In this document: one piece after another, positions 20,797-32,896 of the stretch
Numbering within the stretch: the stretch's first letter is position 1
Layout of the letters: each line of letters starts with the position of its first letter
Assembly (NCBI GenBank): GCA_036365455.1
Contig: JAWQUS010000020.1
Coordinates: 221,001 to 285,000, forward strand
DNA: 64,000 nucleotides
Origin: Macrosoma leucophasiata
Taxonomy: Eukaryota; Arthropoda; Insecta; Lepidoptera; Hedylidae
Reading direction: 5' to 3'
The notes under the pieces: generated by a model
What the model saw: the letters and a program-made list of their open reading frames with translations, nothing else
Databases searched by the model: none
Told to the model about the DNA's origin: nothing
Program-made: the position numbers and the translations under genes

Positions 20797-23700
20797 ATGG
20801 CCCTCAACTTAGTTGTTAAGGTTCACCCCGTTGTTTTATTTCAAATAGTAGACGCTTACGAGCGCCGTAATGCAGATTCACACCGAGTTATCGGTACTTT
20901 ACTGGGTAAATATCACATATTTTTTTTACTCCCTAAAATTAACGCGTACTATGTTGCGCCGACGTCTTTGGTTGGGCTAATGTTTTGATAGTTTTCACTA
21001 TAATATTATGTATTACATACTTTAGAAGCATTTCGTATTTTTTAAAGGCTGTTGCAGATAAAATGGAGTGGTTGTAATGTGAAATTTTCGACAAGAAATA
21101 GTTGAGTTTGAGGTTAGAACGTGGTGTGTTGTGGCAGGTACTTCGGACAAGGGAGTGGTGGAAGTGACAAACTGCTTCTGCGTGCCCCACAAGGAGCATG
21201 CGGACCAGGTGGAGGCCGAGCTCAACTACGCCATGGATGTGTATGAGCTAAATCGCAGAGTGAATGCTTCAGAGAGCATTGTTGGTGAGTTTGTATACAC
21301 AATTTAGTGAAGTTCGTAATTTCAATGATATTTTGTTCCAGCGTCGAGTCCTCTCCTCAATAAAACAAAATAAGTAACAAATTCCATTTTCATGAAAGTG
21401 AACTATTAATGGCCAACTACTCAAACGTCACTTATATCTAAGTGGGACTTAAAAGTTTTCTGTCTTTATAAAACACGTTCAAACAATAGAATTCGATTTT
21501 AAGCAACCCTCAAATGTGCGCTAAGTTTGAGTATTCGGCCATAAACCTCTTAAAGTTTTCGTATTAAAAATGCACCGAGAATTAAGATGAATGATTGTTT
21601 AGTTAAAAAGTTAAAAAAATATAAAGTCTTCTTTCTCTTTATAAGTTGTCTAAATTATGCATGTTAGATATTTGATACTAATATAGGTATAATACATACC
21701 TAAAATAAAATAAGGAAAGGAGTAGGTTTTCCTGCATTACCTAGTAGTATAATAATAAAGCCTTTTTATTTTCCACCTCAAAGTTATATTTTTAAAATGT
21801 TAAAATATAATATTAATATAGATAGTGTTTTTATGGATCTCCTATTTGGGTAAAAGCTTCAGACTTGGGATAAAGGCCTTCTTCAATCTATCCAATTTTT
21901 AATCCAGCCAACTGCCGTCCAGTCCTCTCCTGTCATCTGATCTTTTGTGAGGTCTGCCAATGTCTCTTGCCATCTGGACAATTCCAGTTAGTTGTTAATT
22001 TTCCACTTATCAGACATAATATGGGCAACATATCCAGGTTGTGATTGACCAACGTTATTAGTTTCCAATATAGTAAAAAGAAGTATTCAGCGCCATCATG
22101 TTCCAGGTGGTAATGTACACCTCATTACTACCAGCACAGAGGCATAACAGCTTGGGTTTCAGGAGTGGCAACACATGAAAATGCTGAAAACTGGTTTTCA
22201 TATTGATATCTAATCTCAAAAAAATATTGAATCACTTGGAAATAAGTGAATTTGCTTGTCATAGGTCAAATAACAAATATATGTATAATTAAAGCGAATA
22301 ACAACTGATTGATACATTGATTAATTGATGTTACAAAGTAAACAAAAATAAAATAGATACATAATGGTCCAAAAATACTTAATAATTAAAAATAAACTTA
22401 ATTAGAAAATTCATTTTTTATTATAAATTATAAGGGAATAAACACATAACCTATTAATTATAATTAGACAATAGGGAATCGGACAACTTTTGAGAATGTG
22501 TCTTTTAATTGCATACTACTAACCAAGTGCAAATTAATTTTGTTGAATTTCGTATAACTTATTTTTCATGTAAATAATGTAGAAAATATCCAAAAAAGGA
22601 GCCAATAAAACAAAGTATCACTTGTGTTAAATATTTGTTGTACGATCATATGACGTCACATCCTATGATTGATGTTTCGTTCAACATGGAGCACAGATAA
22701 AAAAATATTAAAATGATTACATTTTATTTTGCAATTTAAAAATATAAATCATTAATATTTCACGAAAATATTTAATGAGTCATCCTATTATTTCACAAAC
22801 ATTAATTCTAATCATAGTTAACATTGATTTTCTATAGCTGTCCGATTGCCTATTACTTTAATATGGGTCGCTAAAAATATCGGTACTACGAAGTCGGTGC
22901 TAAAAATATTAAAAAAATTGAGCCTGTTTCACTGCGTTTCAAATAGTCGCATTTGATAACTTAATGTAGTAGGTACTGCAACAACACATCATTAGTCCTA
23001 ACGCGCGGGCTGCACTATTGGCTTGCCACCAAGTTTATTTTTCGCTTTTTAGTGTTTTTTGTCTTTTCAGTTAATTTTTTTTAAAGGTGTTTTTTTTTAA
23101 TTTTAAAATAGTTTATTTTTTTCTTTTTAGTGGTGTAATTATTATTAGTATTAAGTATAACAGTAATTACAGTCTCTCTCCTTTTTGGGCCTCCCCCCAA
23201 AAAGGGGAGAGACTCGTGCCCAGCAGTGGGACGTATAATGGGTTGCCATTATTATTATTACAGTTAAAGTATGTAGATATTTCAACTACGAAGGTACTAT
23301 CTATAGTCTTTACCATCAGTTCTAGAGGTGTATAATAGTGGAAAAAAAACTATCTATTCCAGTAGCTGGTTCTTAGGCAGTCAAGCAAAAGGCTAATTCA
23401 AAGTGTAGTGATTAAACCCGCTATTAAGATAGATCATTATGTAATGTTTTAAATATGTGCTAACCACTATTGTAGTGATATTGTTTCAATAGGAACTATG
23501 ACGCTTCCTGTATGATGCACAACACTGTTGTAAACACCTTCTGGAAATTAATTAACCAGCTGTGGCCATCTTTCGGCTGGAGTGATGTTGATGATGATGA
23601 TGGTGGTGGTGGTGATGATGTTGACAGAGATGGTGACGAAGATGGAGGTGATGATGGGATTGATGATAGACATGGTGATGATGGTGATGTTGATGGAGGT

Positions 23701-26700
23701 GATAATGAAGATGATGATGATGACGGTGATGATGATCATGACACGCATAATAATATGAACATCTCCTTTATCATTATCACTTTCATCATTATCACCTCCA
23801 TCATCGTCTTTATCATCATTATCTCCATATCATCACCACCACAATCTTCACTTACATCATCGTCGCCCACATCATCATCACCTCCATCATCATCTCCTCC
23901 ATCATTTACCTCTCCATCATAATCACCTTCATCATCACCTCTATCATCTTGTCTTCACCTCCCCCACCATTATCACCTCCATCGTCATCACCACCTTCAC
24001 CATGATCATCACCTCCATCATCATCACCTCCATCATCATCATCATCATCACCTCCATCATCATCATCATCACCTCCATAGTGATCACCTCCATCATCATC
24101 AAGTCCATTGTGATCACTGAACACATCAGGATTTATGTGTGGGTGATTGTCGAGATGGTGTTGCATTTGTGTAAAAAATTGCACAGTGGGAGAAAAGCCG
24201 CGACACTGGTTCTAATACTAAATTGTAGCTAAAGCCTTTCCATTCTTATTTATCTACTAGCAGCTGCCCGCAACGTCGTCTGCGTGAAGGCTGTACAGCA
24301 CCAAACATACCCAAGATGCCAGTGTCGCTTTAGCATTATAAGCAAACAATTCTTAAAATAATATTAAATTAAAAGGATAAGTTTTTTTGCAAGCGAAGCA
24401 AGTGAAGGGAGTTATATGGGAATTCTGCTGAGTTCAGTCATAAGATGTGACTGAAGGAAATAGACAAAATAATGCAGGAATATATTCCCGGACACAAAAG
24501 AGTAAAAATACGTACAAAGGTATCAAACCTATAGAAAAGTGTTGTACACTTTCCTATAGGTTTGATACCTGCCAGGAGCCAAAATGTAAAGAGAGACAGG
24601 ACTGGTAACGCGGTAGCAAGCGACGTACAGTTGCCCGTGTGAGAAGCAACTTGTCCTAAGGTTAACAACCGCTGACCTCAGTGTCTGCCCCTGCGACTTA
24701 TTGATGGTCATCGCGAAGCAAACATTCAACTGTACGCGCTTGAACTGGAATGTGTAGTTATGCGGTATGAGGGGAATGCGTGGTATAAATACTGCCTCGC
24801 CAATGCCGGGTCCCGTTATACAACTTCGGAGAAGATAAGTTCCGAAGAAGCATAATCGGGACACCTACCTTCAGCTTGATGGTATGCGATGGAAGTCCGC
24901 TTGCTGACAGGAAGATCAAAAATGCCATGGGATAATGTGTGGCGTCATCTTGCTCGACGACAGTATTTATGGAGGTAGACCACTTCATTGCCTATTAATT
25001 GCTGCAGCCTGATCATTTTCGGGCGTCAAAATGGCCCGCTTACACACCCGACTACACATACGACTAATGTCCCCGTAGACACCGAGAATGAGTTCTTCTC
25101 ACCTGGATACATCTCTGTCGAGAGACTCTGGAAACACCACCTATCCACCTCTCTCTTCTGGTAGAGTGCTTCCGCGAAGACTTAGAAGGAAAATTCTTGA
25201 GCACGTGCATTGTCGTCGAGCCGAGCTCTCATATTAATGGTCAAACGCAGCGTAAGTACGAACTCGTTAAGATCGTTTCAACAAAGCATTCATCTCGTCA
25301 GCCCTCGATCTTCGCGTCACCACGGGAAGCGTTTGCCGGAAATCGTCAGTGAACAGTAATGTAACACCACCCACTCAAATGTTCGTTCCTGCGGATGTCC
25401 TGCAGAGTTCTGTCCACGGCCTCAACTGCCTTTCTATTGGCCATCGTACACTCATCCCATACAATCAGAGAGCAATCCTTGAGCACGTGTCTCTTCTCAC
25501 TGTTACATGACACACCAAAAACAGTCATTTCGGCGCTCTCTAAATATAAGGGAATTTTAAACATCACGTCACGCGGGTTTTACTGTTTTATTATATGTAT
25601 AGATTCCGTGGTAATGATAATAGTATTTAAATATTACTGATCATAATAATTGCTTTTAGCATGCACAATTAATGATATAGGTTGATTTAATGGTATTTTC
25701 GTAGTTGAGGTCCAGTCATGGTAGGATTTGCCTGTATTTCATGTTAGATTTCCCTATAACAGAAAGAATGGCCTCACTGGAAACATTCTTGCCTTTTTGA
25801 AGCTTAACAAAACATTGAAAAACCGGCGCGTGTATGATGTATCAGGGTGGTGGGCGACGGGCAACGAGGTGACGAACCACTCGTCGGTGATCCACGAGTA
25901 CTACTCGCGCGAGTGCCGCGAGCCGGTGCACGTGACGCTGGACACGTCGCTGGCCGGCGCCCGCATGGGGCTGCGCGCCTACGTGTGCGTGGCGCTCGGC
26001 GTGCCGCGCGGCAAGCAGGGCTGCATGTTCACCCCCATCGACGTGTCGCTCACCAGCTACGAGCCCGAGGTCGGTGTAGTGTGTTTCCGCCCACTATTGG
26101 CCAAATCTGTTCGACTTTTAGCGCACATCGTCAGTAGAGCGAGACGAGGGGCGGAGATTTCGCTCGGAAGACTGCCCGATGCACGTTTGGAGAACTGAAG
26201 AAATAAGGTGGCAAACGAGCGTGCAGTTTACGTTGATGTTGAACGATGACTGCAGCCTATAGACAATCATACGAAGACCAGAGGTCAAAATGCAGTCGTT
26301 ATATCTCTGTGATAGTTATTACGGGACCAAAAAATATTATGACACAAAATCTGGTTTTATGCTACCATAAATAGCTTAATATAATATAATAATAAGTATA
26401 ATAAACACTACGAGCAGCTTCACCGAGATCGATGCGTAACGTATGTTTGTGTGTACGATTACAGATCGTGGGCCTGCAGCTGTGCCAGAAGACGGTGGGC
26501 GGCGGCGGGCGCGCGCGCCAGGTGCAGCCGCCCGCGGACCTGGCGCAGGTCGGGGACGCGGCCGCCAAGCTGGCCTCGCTGCTGGACCAGGTCAGTCCGC
26601 CCGCCACTCCACCAGGTGCAGCCGCCCGCGGACCTGGCGCAGGTCGGGGACGCGGCCGCCAAGCTGGCCTCGCTGCTGGACCAGGTCAGTCCGCCCGCCA

Positions 26701-29700
26701 CTCCACCAGGTGCAGCCGCCCGCGGACCTGGCGCAGGTCGGGGACGCGGCCGCCACGCTGGCCTCGCTGCTGGACCAGGTCAGTCCGCCCGCCACTCCAC
26801 CAGGTGCAGCCGCCCGCGGACCTGGCGCAGGTCGGGGACGCGGCCGCCAAGCTGGCCTCGCTGCTGGACCAGGTCAGTCCGCCCGCCACTCCACCAGGTG
26901 CAGCCGCCCGCGGACCTGGCGCAGGTCGGGGACGCGGCCGCCAAGCTGGCCTCGCTGCTGGACCAGGTCAGTCCGCCCGCCACTCCACCAGGTGCAGCCG
27001 CCCGCGGACCTGGCGCAGGTCGGGGACGCGGCCGCCACGCTGGCCTCGCTGCTGGACCAGGTCAGTCCGCCCGCCACTCCACCAGGTGCAGCCGCCCGCG
27101 GACCTGGCGCAGGTCGGGGACGCGGCCGCCACGCTGGCCTCGCTGCTGGACCAGGTCAGTCCGCCCGCCACTCCACGAGATGGTTCCGTCCCGCCACTTC
27201 GCGAGGTCGGTCCGCACACGAACTGCTCAGTTTGTCCGCGTGCGCAAGGTATCTCCATTCCCTGTAAGATTTTTTTTTCCAATTCAATTCAATTCATTTA
27301 TTTGAGAAAATGGGTACAATTTAATGAAGATCTTATAAATTAAATATAAGTAGCCATGCTAATTCAACCATTAGGCATGCAAATATCAAGTGAATAAAGT
27401 AAAAATAAATTTATCTAAAAGAAATTAAAATTGATGATTAATTTAATTAAGTGGTGATGTCAAGTAGGGAGGTTGACTAACTATGTCTTATTTGGCAGCA
27501 TTTGAATGTTATGTTTATTATGTTGACTTGATAGATTTTTATAAATAGATTCATATTCTTTTTTACAGATACGATTACTTCATAGATGTATAGACTCGGT
27601 AGAGTCAATAACTTAAGATTTTTAAAATGCGGTTTACAATTTTCTGTCCTTTTTAACCTGTTGATTGCTCTTACACACTGTTTTTGAGCCTTAAATACGT
27701 CTTCCCAGTGCGTCGAATTATTTTTACTGTGTTTACATGTATTTCTTTCGGATCGTTCGATATACGATTATTATCATTTAATGTTATCATTCGCCTTCAG
27801 TTTGATGTAGAGGTCGATTTAATACGAGATAAATTTTCTGTACAGAGAATAAATTATCTTATAAGTTATGATAAATTGTCTTATAATACTAAATTTTCTG
27901 TACAGAGAATTTACTATTATAAATTTTGTTGTCTCATTATAAACACTGTCGGGTGGGACGGTTTTTCAAAGTCGACGGCTTCGCCACATTTAAGATGATT
28001 GTTACTATTCAAATAAAGTTGGGCGAATTCGGTTCAGGACTGAAGTTTAACATAACTTTAAACTCACATTTTCTGTAGACAATCTTGTAACCTCCTAACA
28101 CTCACACTGTGCTGTTATTTCCATTATTTTATGAGCTCTACGTATTGCCGATCGTAATACATTTTGTGATAATTGGAACGCTCCACACATAAACTTACAC
28201 CAGCTCGTGCCGCATATACACTCCGGACACTCGACTTAAATTCTATACAAACATGGTTACCTGTTACACATATTTCGATCAGTACACGCGCCCATAAAAA
28301 TGTAGCACGTAGGGTTATGACCTAAAACAATCGTGAAATAAGTCGTCGCACTGACTACGGGACCAAATTAACTAAAAATAGACCGCTCGCTCGATCGCTC
28401 GCCCGCTCGCAACTTCACTGTAGAATTTTTTTTCACTTATTCTCAAGGAGTGCGATGGCTGAGGTGGGAAAATCGGGCGGGACGTCGAAGTGTCCATACT
28501 TTATGTACTATTATTTATTACCATAGAGCAACAGGGGCCAGGGGAGTAGCCATAGCGTTTATTACCGATGTAAAACAGTCAAACATTTTTCGCGGGGCGA
28601 TATAAGTGTGACACTACAAAAATCGTCTATTACCTCGATACTCATACTTTAGACTTTAACAAATTAAATAAACAGTTTCACGCACACATTTAAACATCTC
28701 GGCGATAGGCATAGGAACACTAAACTCGTGCTTGTAGTTTGAGAGAGAGGAGAGCCTGCATACAGCTACTTCCCTCCGCGTCGCTCTGTACGACTGCATA
28801 TTGCGGCAGGTGGTGACGTACGTGGAGGAGGTGCTGGCGGGCGGCGGGGACGGCGGGGCCGGCGGGGGCGGCGGGGACGGCGGGGACGGCGGGGACGACG
28901 CGGCGGGGCGCCAGCTGCTGGAGCTGGTCAACTCGCTGCCCAACCTGGCCGCCAACACCTTCGCCGACGCCTTCGCCTCCGGCGTCAAGGACCTGCTCAT
29001 GGTGAGCCCTCGAGCCCGATCCTCTTCGATCGAGACGATTCATTGGGAAGGAATTTTTCGAGATTCCCTATCCGAAGTGAAACGGAAGATGGAATATTTT
29101 TTTGAAAAAAAACGAAATTTGACTTCGGACGAGGCTCAATTTTCAAATAAAAAAATAAAATAAAAACTTACACTCGCTGCGAAGGTGTCGACATGTAAAG
29201 ACGGTGAGGGCGGTAGTCGAAGTGAAAACGTACGAACATTAGCCTAAGAGCTAGTAATTAAGGCGTTCTACGAGGTGGGTCTCACATACAAGGGAGGTTT
29301 CTCACATACAAAACCCTGAGAGCTTTCAGCTCGAATGAAAAAAATAGCTTTGCTTGCCTGGAGGATTGCATCTCAGTGGACGACATGAATGACAGGTTGG
29401 TAGAAACTGTCCAGTCGGTGGGGTATAAATACTTTAAAACTCGCCGACGAAATAGACATCAAAAACTTACCGATCAAACCCTCAACCTTATGGCGGAACG
29501 ACGCTCAATGACACTGCAGACCTCTGATGAAGCTGAAAAATACCGGCAAATTAATAGACAGATCCAACAGTCCTTGCGGCACGATATCAGATCCTTCAAC
29601 ACAAAATGTGTTGAGGAAACGATAGAGAGAAACAAGGGCTCCAAGTGTTTGCAAGGGATCTGTCTATTGGACAGAACCGGCTGATGGAGCTGAAGACAGA

Positions 29701-31452
29701 GGACGGCAGTTTAGCGTCGACTAAGCCTGAGGTATTGCGGGAGATCGAGAGGTTCTATGGGCAGTTATATACCTCTGTCGCAAAACCTGTCCCTGATTTG
29801 GTCAGAGACCCGAGTGCCAAATTAACCCGACACCAATTTAACCGAAGATATCCCGGACATCAACCTGTAAGAGATTAGGATGGCCCTCAAACAGCTTAAG
29901 AACAACAAGGCGCCTGTAGAGGACGGAATCACTACAGAGCTTCTGCAAGCGGGTGGATCACCGTTACTGAAAGTCCTTCAGAAGCTCTTTAATTCCGTCC
30001 TATTCAAAGGTACTACGCCAGAAGCATGGAACCGAGGCGTGGTGGTGCTTTTGTTCAAAATAGGTGATAAAGCCCTATTGAAGAATTATAGACCCATCTC
30101 ACCAACCGTCTCGCTCGCAGGTTTGATGACATCCAGCCTCCCGAACAAGCCGGTTCCCGAAAAGGCTATATATAGTACCATAGACCTCGGACTTGTGTAT
30201 AACCGGCAATTATGCTTAGCGTTCGTGGACTATGAGAAAGCCTTTGTTTCGGTTGAAATATGGGCTGTGCTGCAGTCTTTACAGCGTTGCCACATTGACT
30301 ATCGGTACATCGAAGTGGTGAAGTGTCTGTATAAAATGCCACCATGTCAGTCCGAGTACAGGACCAATGCACGAAGGCGATTCCTTTGCAGAGGGGAGTA
30401 AGAAAGGGACATGTAATTTCACCCCTGCTCTTCACCAATGCAATGGAAGACGCCTTCAAGCTCCTGGAATGGCAAGGACTAGGCATCAATGTCAACGGCG
30501 AATATATCACTCACCTTCGGTTTGCTGACGATATTATAGTCATGGCAGAGTCGCTGGAAGATCTCAGCACAATGCTCGAAGAGTGTCCCAAAGAGTGGGC
30601 CTTAAAATGAACACGGATAAGACCAAGGTCATGTTTAATAACCTTGTATCGCCCACTCCAGTGTCCGTTGGGAACTCGATCCACGAAGTTGTCGACGAAT
30701 ATGTCTATTTAGGACACACCATACAACTAGGCAAGTCGAACTTCGAGAAAGAGGTCATTCGCCGAATCCAACTCGGCTGGGCAGCGTTCGGGCAGTTAAG
30801 TAGCGTTTTCTCGTCTAACATCCCGCAGTCTGAAGACGAAAGTCTTTAATCAGTGCGTTTTACCGGTGATGACCTACGGTGCCGAGACGTGGTCTCTCAC
30901 TATGGGTCTCGTACGAAAGCTCCAAGTCACTCAGCGGTCAATGGAGGCCTATGCTCGGCGTTTCCCTACTGGATCGAATCAGAAATGAGGAGATCCGTAG
31001 GCGAACGAAAGTCGCTGACATAGCCGAGCAGATCTCCAAGCTGAAGTGGCAATGGGCAGGGCACATAGCTCGGAGAACCGATAGCCGCTGGGGCAGAACG
31101 GTTCTCGAGTGGAGACCAAGTATCGGCAAGCGCAGCGTAGGTTGTCCACCTGCAAGATGGACCGACGACCTAGTGAAGGCTGCAGGTACTCGCTGGATGC
31201 ACGTCGCTTCCGATCGGTCGGCATGGAGGTCATTGGGGGAGGCCTATGTTCAGCAGTGGACGTCCTATGGCTGATATGATGACGAGGTGGCAGTAACGTG
31301 GCACCACTTGTCAAATTATTCTTATATGGAAAAATATGTGTATTATCCATTTTATACAAGTGAAATGTTGCTTGCAGGTGGTGACGTTGGCGCAGCTCAT
31401 CAAGACGCAGCTGCAGCTCAACGAGAAGCTAACGCTGCTCACCGCGCAGTGA
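20797..31452 (+). CDS. eIF3f: Eukaryotic translation initiation factor 3 subunit F
   Basis: Non-catalytic MPN-domain subunit of the eIF3 complex, which recruits mRNA to the 40S ribosome. Exons: 20797-20905, 21138-21284, 25846-26069, 26465-26590, 28810-29001, 31378-31452. Together they give 290 aa with closed phases; the Drosophila protein is of similar size. The MPN domain occupies roughly residues 5-140: [54 protein letters not shown]. The C-terminal helices contain [30 protein letters not shown] and [18 protein letters not shown]. Residues about 213-231 carry a Gly/Asp-rich insert from a GGCGGGGAC repeat. Exon 4 ends in a 94-bp tandem array, and the stop codon sits in a 20-bp array. Introns 2 and 5 hold Helitron and RTE fragments. 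Confidence 0.96.
22230..22330 (+). repeat. AT-rich interspersed repeat, inverse copy at 47915-48010
   Basis: gaatcacttggaaataagtg...caagcaaatt-type sequence with ataggtcaaataacaaat and aaagcgaataacaactg matches 47915-48010 read in complement. A partial copy is at 58353-58385. The family is unknown. Confidence 0.6.
22469..22856. mobile_element. MITE with inverted ends ATAGGNAATCGGACA
   Basis: The left end aatagggaatcggacaa and the complement of the right end aataggcaatcggacag are inverted repeats bounding about 390 bp of AT-rich sequence. No reading frame. A gtccgattgggaatcg fragment near 58480 is related. It is in eIF3F intron 2. Confidence 0.6.
23187..23270 (+). mobile_element. 5S-derived SINE, 3' tail
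   Basis: Runs from ggcctccccccaaaaagggg through gcccagcagtgggacgtata to a (ATT)n end, identical in layout to 34994-35066. Confidence 0.8.
23560..24115. repeat. RTE tail followed by opposed (GAT)n and (ATC)n tracts
   Basis: 23560-23590 reads gctgtggccatctttcggctggagtgatg, split as gctgtggccatc / tttcggctggagtg, an RTE-type 3' tail. It runs straight into an imperfect (GAT)n tract (about 23586-23745), then an (ATC)n/(CATCACCTC)n tract (about 23760-24115) of opposite sense. The two halves are largely complementary, so the region could fold into a long hairpin. Long Asp-rich or Ile/Ser-rich reading frames here are repeat artefacts. Confidence 0.8.
24235..25570 (-). pseudogene. Helitron helicase fragment (PIF1-type), degraded
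   Basis: The minus strand encodes PIF1-family helicase pieces in order: [21 protein letters not shown] (Walker B, DEC for DEA) with VDRTLQDIR at about 25390-25560, a decayed middle, then [10 protein letters not shown], and finally [13 protein letters not shown] with [13 protein letters not shown] at about 24590-24730. These are the C-terminal helicase motifs of RepHel proteins. Stops and shifts separate them and the Rep domain is missing. In eIF3F intron 2. Confidence 0.85.
24518..24570. repeat. 25-bp-arm hairpin
   Basis: Arms 24518-24542 and 24546-24570 pair with one mismatch around a 3-nt loop, just beyond the C-terminal end of the Helitron fragment. Helitrons end in a hairpin, but these arms are much longer than the usual one and no CTRR end follows, so I do not call it a Helitron terminus. 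Confidence 0.8.
26190..26295 (-). mobile_element. Interspersed repeat family B fragment
   Basis: The complement contains gaccnctggtcttngtatg, a short gap, then ctataggctgcagtcatcgt and gtttgccacctta, as in the copies at 40545 and 55770. In eIF3F intron 3. Confidence 0.65.
26522..27174 (+). repeat. Tandem array of eIF3F exon 4 3' end, 7 x 94 bp
   Basis: Seven nearly identical units. Each has a 69-nt exon-like block (GTGCAGCCGCC...CTGGACCAG, 23 codons) that begins after CAG and ends at donor GTCAGT, then a 25-nt spacer rich in C and T ending CCACCAG. Unit 1 is part of the genuine exon (26522-26590), where the left border is an internal CAG|GTG. The only differences seen are an A/C change (AAG/ACG codon) in three or so units and a divergent end. 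Confidence 0.95.
28524..28605 (+). mobile_element. MITE family D end fragment
   Basis: tagagcaacaggggccaggg, then gagtagccatagcgtttatt and accgatgtaaaacagtc, matches the complement of 62790-62865, the right end of the full element at 62576-62865. In eIF3F intron 4. Confidence 0.7.
29376..31275 (+). mobile_element. RTE-type LINE, 5'-truncated and frameshifted
   Basis: Reverse transcriptase in several frames: [51 protein letters not shown] and [11 protein letters not shown] (catalytic ADD). The typical RTE C-terminal part follows, [20 protein letters not shown]...RWTDDL, ending in VQQWTSYG at the stop. At least four frame changes make it inactive. The DNA tail ttcagcagtggacgtcctat resembles the tails of the SINE copies in this window. 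It lies sense in eIF3F intron 5 and ends only about 100 bp before exon 6. Confidence 0.88.
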
Positions 31453-31612
31453 CGCTGTCCACCGCGCAGTGACGCTGCCCACCGCGCAGTGACGCTGCCC
31501 ACCGCGCAGTGACGCTGCCCACCGCGCAGTGACGCTGCCCACCGCGCAGTGACGCTGCCCACCGCGCAGTGACGCTGCCCACCGCGCAGTGACGCTGCCC
31601 ACCGCGCAGTGA
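31435..31612 (+). repeat. Nine-copy 20-bp array containing the eIF3F stop codon
   Basis: The unit CACCGCGCAGTGACGCTGCC is repeated nine times. The first copy supplies the last codons ACC GCG CAG and the TGA stop. The other eight lie in the 3' UTR and each repeats the TGA. The second copy has one T for C. Confidence 0.93.
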
Positions 31613-31685
31613 CACGCCGGCCGGCCGTACCCACACTGCACTCTTTACGATTAAGTTAAATATCTACCAGATACGGAGGAACCCA

Positions 31686-31691
31686 AATAAA
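31686..31691 (+). terminator. Poly(A) signal of eIF3F
   Basis: AATAAA 234 nt after the stop codon, embedded in aaataaataa and downstream of the 20-bp array. Confidence 0.65.
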
Positions 31692-32070
31692 TAACGTCAA
31701 ATTCAGTAACTTCTATTATTTTCGTTTTATAACAATATTTTACGATACAAAAAGAATTGTAATTTTAAACATGTTTACAAACAAATCCCCTTCCTATGTC
31801 ACATTTGGAAGCGAATTTCTACAGAGAAATCTTTATGGATGTCCTTTTTCTGTCACATTGTTATCTACTTTTATCAATCGTAAATCAGAAGAGTAAAATA
31901 AAACTTCAACTTCAATATTCATAGTCCCTTAGAGGATAATTTTATTGTCAATTTCTATGAATCTGGATGAATTTCGTTAAAATCACTAAAGTTCGGTTAC
32001 GGCACCATAATATTTGTAAAGGATGTAAAATTTTAAATTAACAATAACAAATATTTTGGTGCAACCCAAC

Positions 32071-32845
32071 CAGGGGTCGCAATACCGAGCCATTGAAACA
32101 ATACCGGTATTTTCGGTATTAACTTTAGAAAAATCCCGGTATTTCGGTATTTTCGAGATTTAAATAGAGTTCCTAATTTTACTCCATTTTCTTACATAGA
32201 ACAAGAATATTCTTATATTTATTACCCCTCCCACATTTACTGTGGACATGTGCAACATCAGGAATTTACATTTCAACCTTAACGCCGTCCATCATTATAT
32301 TGAAACGGCTAAGCCAGCCCTACTTCTGACGGAGACATAAATATCCTCTCCTCTTGACATTGCGTACCTTACTTACCCCGGAAACGCTATTGGTTTGATT
32401 TTTTCTAAAATGTAGGTGAAAAATTACTCACGAATGTCAGATACTCAGAGAGGATGTAAAGTGAACCCAATCAAAGCTCCCATCCAAAATTCTGACGATT
32501 TGGATACGAGGCAAGCTCGTGGTGGAAGCCCTAAGGATTCGGCTTTTTATGGGAATCTTATATTTGGTGGAGGTACTGAACAGGGTGCAAGGTATCTACT
32601 TTATCTTAATCTAACACGCTGGAGTAAATAAAAAAATCTCTTGGGTTCCTCTACTAATAGTACGCACCCCGATGCATAAAATCATTGTATGTCTCACGGT
32701 GGCTTGAATTTAATTGCGCGCAACTTTGTTTTCATTAATGCGTATTTTACTCAAAATCAAAAATACCGGTTTTAGTGGAATTAAAACCGGTATTTGAAAA
32801 ACCTAAATTTGGTCCGGTATCCGGGATCTCGGTTTGCGACCCCTA
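32071..32845. mobile_element. hAT-like element carrying a LINE endonuclease piece
   Basis: The ends CAGGGGTCGCAATACCGAG and (complement) TAGGGGTCGCAAACCGAG are inverted. The flanking octamers AACCCAAC (32063-32070) and AACCGAAC (32846-32853) match at 7 of 8. The subterminal regions are ataccggtatt-rich on both sides. Inside, 32248-32338 encodes CNIRNLHFNLNAVHHYIETA and then LLLTET, a fragment of a LINE apurinic-type endonuclease. A 71-codon frame at 32416 has no recognised relative. It occupies the spacer between eIF3F and XRCC1. Confidence 0.72.
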
Positions 32846-32896
32846 AACCGAACCTAAAAGTTTGTCTCTAAAGTGGAAGTAAGTCGTAACGCGGGT

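Noticed and set aside
23512..24232. Asp-rich and Ile/Ser-rich proteins
   Set aside because: Translations of (GAT)n and (ATC)n simple repeats.
24518..24570. Helitron 3' terminal hairpin
   Set aside because: Arms of 25 bp are too long and no CTRR terminus follows.
26432..27343. Three overlapping plus-strand frames of about 274-303 codons
   Set aside because: They read through donor and spacer sequence of the eIF3F array. The unit of 94 bp makes every frame cycle through the same peptides.
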